Assembly: GCA_902617045.1 (NCBI GenBank)
Contig: CACMVA010000003.1
Location: 1 to 64,000, forward strand
DNA length: 64,000 nucleotides
Direction: 5' to 3'
From: an uncultured SAR86 cluster bacterium
Lineage (GTDB): Bacteria; Pseudomonadota; Gammaproteobacteria; Magnimaribacterales; D2472
Of this stretch, positions 61,223-64,000 are shown piece by piece. Below the pieces are notes generated by a model, which saw nothing but the letters and a program-made list of their open reading frames with translations, was not told the DNA's origin and ran no database searches. Within the stretch, counting starts at the first letter, position 1. Every line of letters begins with the position of its first letter. Both the position numbers and the translations under genes were made by a program.

Positions 61223-63598
61223 ATGAAAAACTTTAAAACAATTTTGTGCACACTAATTCTGGCACCATTTATTTTGACTTCACAAGAGGTTGAAGAAGTA
61301 ATAGTAACAGCTAACAAAAAAGCTGAGACCGTGCAAGAAATACCTATGAACATATCTGTAATAACAGAATTAGCAATTGAGGAACGAGGTATAACTAACC
61401 CTGAAGACTACTTGAGATCTATTGCTGGTGTCTCAACACCTGGTGGCTCAAATTACTATACTTTCAGGGGTTTAAATACGTCTACCTCTCAAAGATCTTC
61501 AGGAACGTCATCTACTTACATCGACGAAATTAATGGCTCGCTAATGAGCTTATTTGATGTTGAAAGAATTGAAGTACTTAGAGGGCCTCAGGGCACACTC
61601 TACGGATCTAATGCTATTGGTGGAACAATTAGATACATAACTAATAAACCAGATTCAAGCGCAGCTTATGGAAAAATTAGACTCGGTTATGGTGATAAAG
61701 TTAAAGCTAATGATCCTGAGACTAGTATCGAAATGATGTACAACATGCCACTAACTGACAGTCTCGCCGTTAGGGCAGTATATTCTCAACTTGTATCTCC
61801 GGGTATCTACAAAAATATTCAAACAGGTAATACTGTTGGTGAGGAAGATGATTCACAACTTATGATCACATTAGCATTTAATGATGGCGGCAAGTTATCT
61901 GGAAGTCTGAGGTATGTTAATTTTAATAACAAAGCATATGGTATTTTAGAACCAGGTCAGAGTAAGCCTGGTAGTGCTGACGTTTATGTTGAAGGCTGTC
62001 CTCAAGCATCAAGTTGGTGGTATAACTGGGACGGTGATCCAACATGTTCGCGTTTGAGTGCGATATCGGGATTTGCAGCAACTGAAACTGATTATCCTAA
62101 TGGAAGCTCAGTGCTAACAAACTATGATCCAAAATATGCTCATGCTCTTGCAGCAGATGAGTCTGAAGATATTACAAGGGAAACACTTATAGCAAATATT
62201 AAATATGATTTTGGTGCTTTCGATGCAAATTTAATTATCTCTGATAGAACAGTTGAGGAAGATGCTGTAACTGATTGGGCTAGAATTGATATGGATGATT
62301 ATGTTCCTGCGCCGCTTATAGTTGATGGCGATAAATATTATGAAGACACTACAGAATTGAGACTTGTTTCAAAACCTGGAAAATTTGAGTGGACTATTGG
62401 TTACTATAACTATAAGTTTGAGGAACAACCTAATTCAATTTCACAAACTCAATATGCAGTCGATTCATATTGGCTAGATTATGTTACTTCGATTGCTGCT
62501 GGAGTTGATCCAGCTGTTTATGATGCTACAGCATATTGCCCACCATTTTGTTCGGATCATTTAGGCTATCCTTACTTGTATTATGCTTCTTATACTGAAT
62601 TTAATGAACAAGAAGAGACGTCTCTATATGGTCAGTTTGACTACAACGTAAATGATAAATTAACGTTGACATTGGGCATTAGAGATTATGAAATTGAAGA
62701 TGCATCAAAAACATATCAATACGGTATTTTTTATATGGATAGCACTGGCTGTGACGGTAATGATCCAGCAGGAACTGACTGTGCCGAATTATCTGGTTCT
62801 GAATCTGATACTAGAATGAAATATGCTGTTAGTTATTTGATAAACGAGGACTTAACCCTGTATGCAACTCAAGCAGCAGGATACAGACCTGGGGGGAACC
62901 AGGCGCCACTTCCTCCATTCTGTAGTAGTGATGAAGCAGCACAAGCAAACTTCTCAAGAAGGTTCAATTCCGATGAGGCTGAGACAACTGAATTTGGAGT
63001 GAAAGCTAGAGGTGAAAATTACTCGGCTAATGTTACTTATTTTGATGTTGATTGGGATGGAATAATAATCCAAGTCACACCTGGTTGTGGTTGGAGATAT
63101 AACTTTAATGGAGGTAAAGCAGAAACTTCTGGTTGGGAGGTCGACTTTACTTACGCTATTAATGATTCAGTTTCCTTAGATTTTGCAGGAAGTTCAATGA
63201 CTGCAGAAACATCAATTGATATTGATTCACTCGGAGCATCTGCAGGTGACAGACTTCCAAATACTGTAGAAACCCAGTGGAATCTTGGTTTAGTCTATGA
63301 CACAAACATAATGTCATATCCTTCATACGCAAGACTGGACATAAATTATTATGGTGATAGTTTTAACACTTTTGCCGAGAATCCAAATTCAAGCTCTCCA
63401 GATTATACAAAGTTAAACTTTAATCTAGGATTAGATTTGAATGAAAATTCTAAATTACAATTATCTGTAGATAATCTTACAGATGAGAGAACTGAAGCAT
63501 ATATCTATGCGGTGAATGACACATCTTGGAGACCAAGAAATTGGATGCAGTGGATACCTCCAAGAACTGTCAGCCTGAAATATTCTTTTAGCTTCTAA
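61223..63598 (+). CDS. TonB-dependent receptor
   Basis: QEVEEVIVTANKKAETVQEIPMNISVIT; VERIEVLRGPQGTLYGSNAIGGTIRYITNKP; C-terminal PRTVSLKYSFSF. Confidence 0.96.
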   Translation: MKNFKTILCTLILAPFILTSQEVEEVIVTANKKAETVQEIPMNISVITELAIEERGITNPEDYLRSIAGVSTPGGSNYYTFRGLNTSTSQRSSGTSSTYIDEINGSLMSLFDVERIEVLRGPQGTLYGSNAIGGTIRYITNKPDSSAAYGKIRLGYGDKVKANDPETSIEMMYNMPLTDSLAVRAVYSQLVSPGIYKNIQTGNTVGEEDDSQLMITLAFNDGGKLSGSLRYVNFNNKAYGILEPGQSKPGSADVYVEGCPQASSWWYNWDGDPTCSRLSAISGFAATETDYPNGSSVLTNYDPKYAHALAADESEDITRETLIANIKYDFGAFDANLIISDRTVEEDAVTDWARIDMDDYVPAPLIVDGDKYYEDTTELRLVSKPGKFEWTIGYYNYKFEEQPNSISQTQYAVDSYWLDYVTSIAAGVDPAVYDATAYCPPFCSDHLGYPYLYYASYTEFNEQEETSLYGQFDYNVNDKLTLTLGIRDYEIEDASKTYQYGIFYMDSTGCDGNDPAGTDCAELSGSESDTRMKYAVSYLINEDLTLYATQAAGYRPGGNQAPLPPFCSSDEAAQANFSRRFNSDEAETTEFGVKARGENYSANVTYFDVDWDGIIIQVTPGCGWRYNFNGGKAETSGWEVDFTYAINDSVSLDFAGSSMTAETSIDIDSLGASAGDRLPNTVETQWNLGLVYDTNIMSYPSYARLDINYYGDSFNTFAENPNSSSPDYTKLNFNLGLDLNENSKLQLSVDNLTDERTEAYIYAVNDTSWRPRNWMQWIPPRTVSLKYSFSF

Positions 63599-63606
63599 AT
63601 TTTAAT

Positions 63607-63633
63607 GGATGAAGAGATAATATCTCTTCATCC
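63607..63633 (+). terminator. Hairpin after TonB receptor (terminator or other 3' element)
   Basis: GGATGAAGAGATA-A-TATCTCTTCATCC: 13-bp perfect inverted repeat about the central base, 9 bp after the stop; no strong T tract. Confidence 0.65.
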
Positions 63634-63694
63634 AACTTTAATTAGCCATAAAAATACTAATCTAGTATAGTTTTTTAAAATTAGGTAAAACTAT

Positions 63695-64000
63695 ATGAGA
63701 ATTATTTTTATATATTTTCTTACACTTTCCATCATTGTTTGTTCTGATGATGAAGATATTGTCGAAACAAATATAGTTAATCTAAAGGAATACTCTGTTG
63801 ACAAAAGCTCATATTGCAAAGAAAGAGCTGAACCAAAAAATTTAATATGGTCCCAGAATTTTGATGAAAATTATCTATCTCCAAATTTTTGGAATTATTC
63901 AATATCAAATGGTTTTTACGATGGAAAAGAATTTATTAGTGGTTGGGGAAATGGAGAACTTCAGTACTATACAAAGCCCAGAAAATCAGAAAGTAATACG
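63695..64000 (+). CDS. 5' part of a secreted GH16-like glycoside hydrolase (laminarinase-type), truncated by the window end
   Basis: Open frame to base 64000: MRIIFIYFLTLSIIVCSDDED...EPKNLIWSQNFDENYLSPNFWNYSISNGFYDGKEFISGWGNGELQYYTKPRKSESNT; GWGNxELQYYT is typical of GH16 beta-1,3-glucanases. Not in the ORF track. Confidence 0.78.
   Translation, partial: MRIIFIYFLTLSIIVCSDDEDIVETNIVNLKEYSVDKSSYCKERAEPKNLIWSQNFDENYLSPNFWNYSISNGFYDGKEFISGWGNGELQYYTKPRKSESNT

Noticed and set aside
61105-61353. Minus-strand 82-aa ORF across the TonB receptor leader
   Set aside because: Runs through the terminator hairpin and the receptor signal-peptide region; the leader is better explained as regulatory RNA.

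Overview
The window is AT-rich, densely packed bacterial chromosome. Gene order points to a streamlined marine gammaproteobacterium, possibly SAR86-like (lineage is inference): alaS-lysC-x-tRNA-Ser(GCT), smc-zipA-ligase-x, a complete ccm operon and several TonB-dependent receptors. I see no CRISPR array, transposase, integrase or rRNA. Four tRNA genes are readable: Asn-GTT, Ser-GCT, Arg-CCT and Leu-TAG. Main content: uvrB, purL, alaS, lysC, dihydroorotase, an MTHFR-like gene, a divergent ctlX / ornithine aminotransferase pair, folE-maf-cysS-PNPOx, thrS-yidD, two tandem TonB-dependent receptors, metY, ccmABCDEFGH(I), smc-zipA-DNA ligase-transglycosylase, an M16C protease, an alkylsulfatase-like gene, two acyl-CoA dehydrogenases, and a TonB receptor next to a GH16-like gene cut by the window end. 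The strongest unusual signals are: (1) the smc-zipA-ligA locus encodes a phage-type ATP-dependent DNA ligase where NAD+-dependent LigA is expected; (2) the same locus encodes a 732-aa SMC with intact ATPase head motifs but no recognisable hinge and short coiled coils; (3) the csrA position between lysC and tRNA-Ser(GCT) holds dihydroorotase; (4) mutually exclusive RNA hairpins (attenuator-like) precede the TonB receptor beside the GH16 gene; (5) the ornithine aminotransferase carries a Cys-rich insertion; (6) ccmD and the truncated GH16-like ORF are absent from the supplied ORF track.
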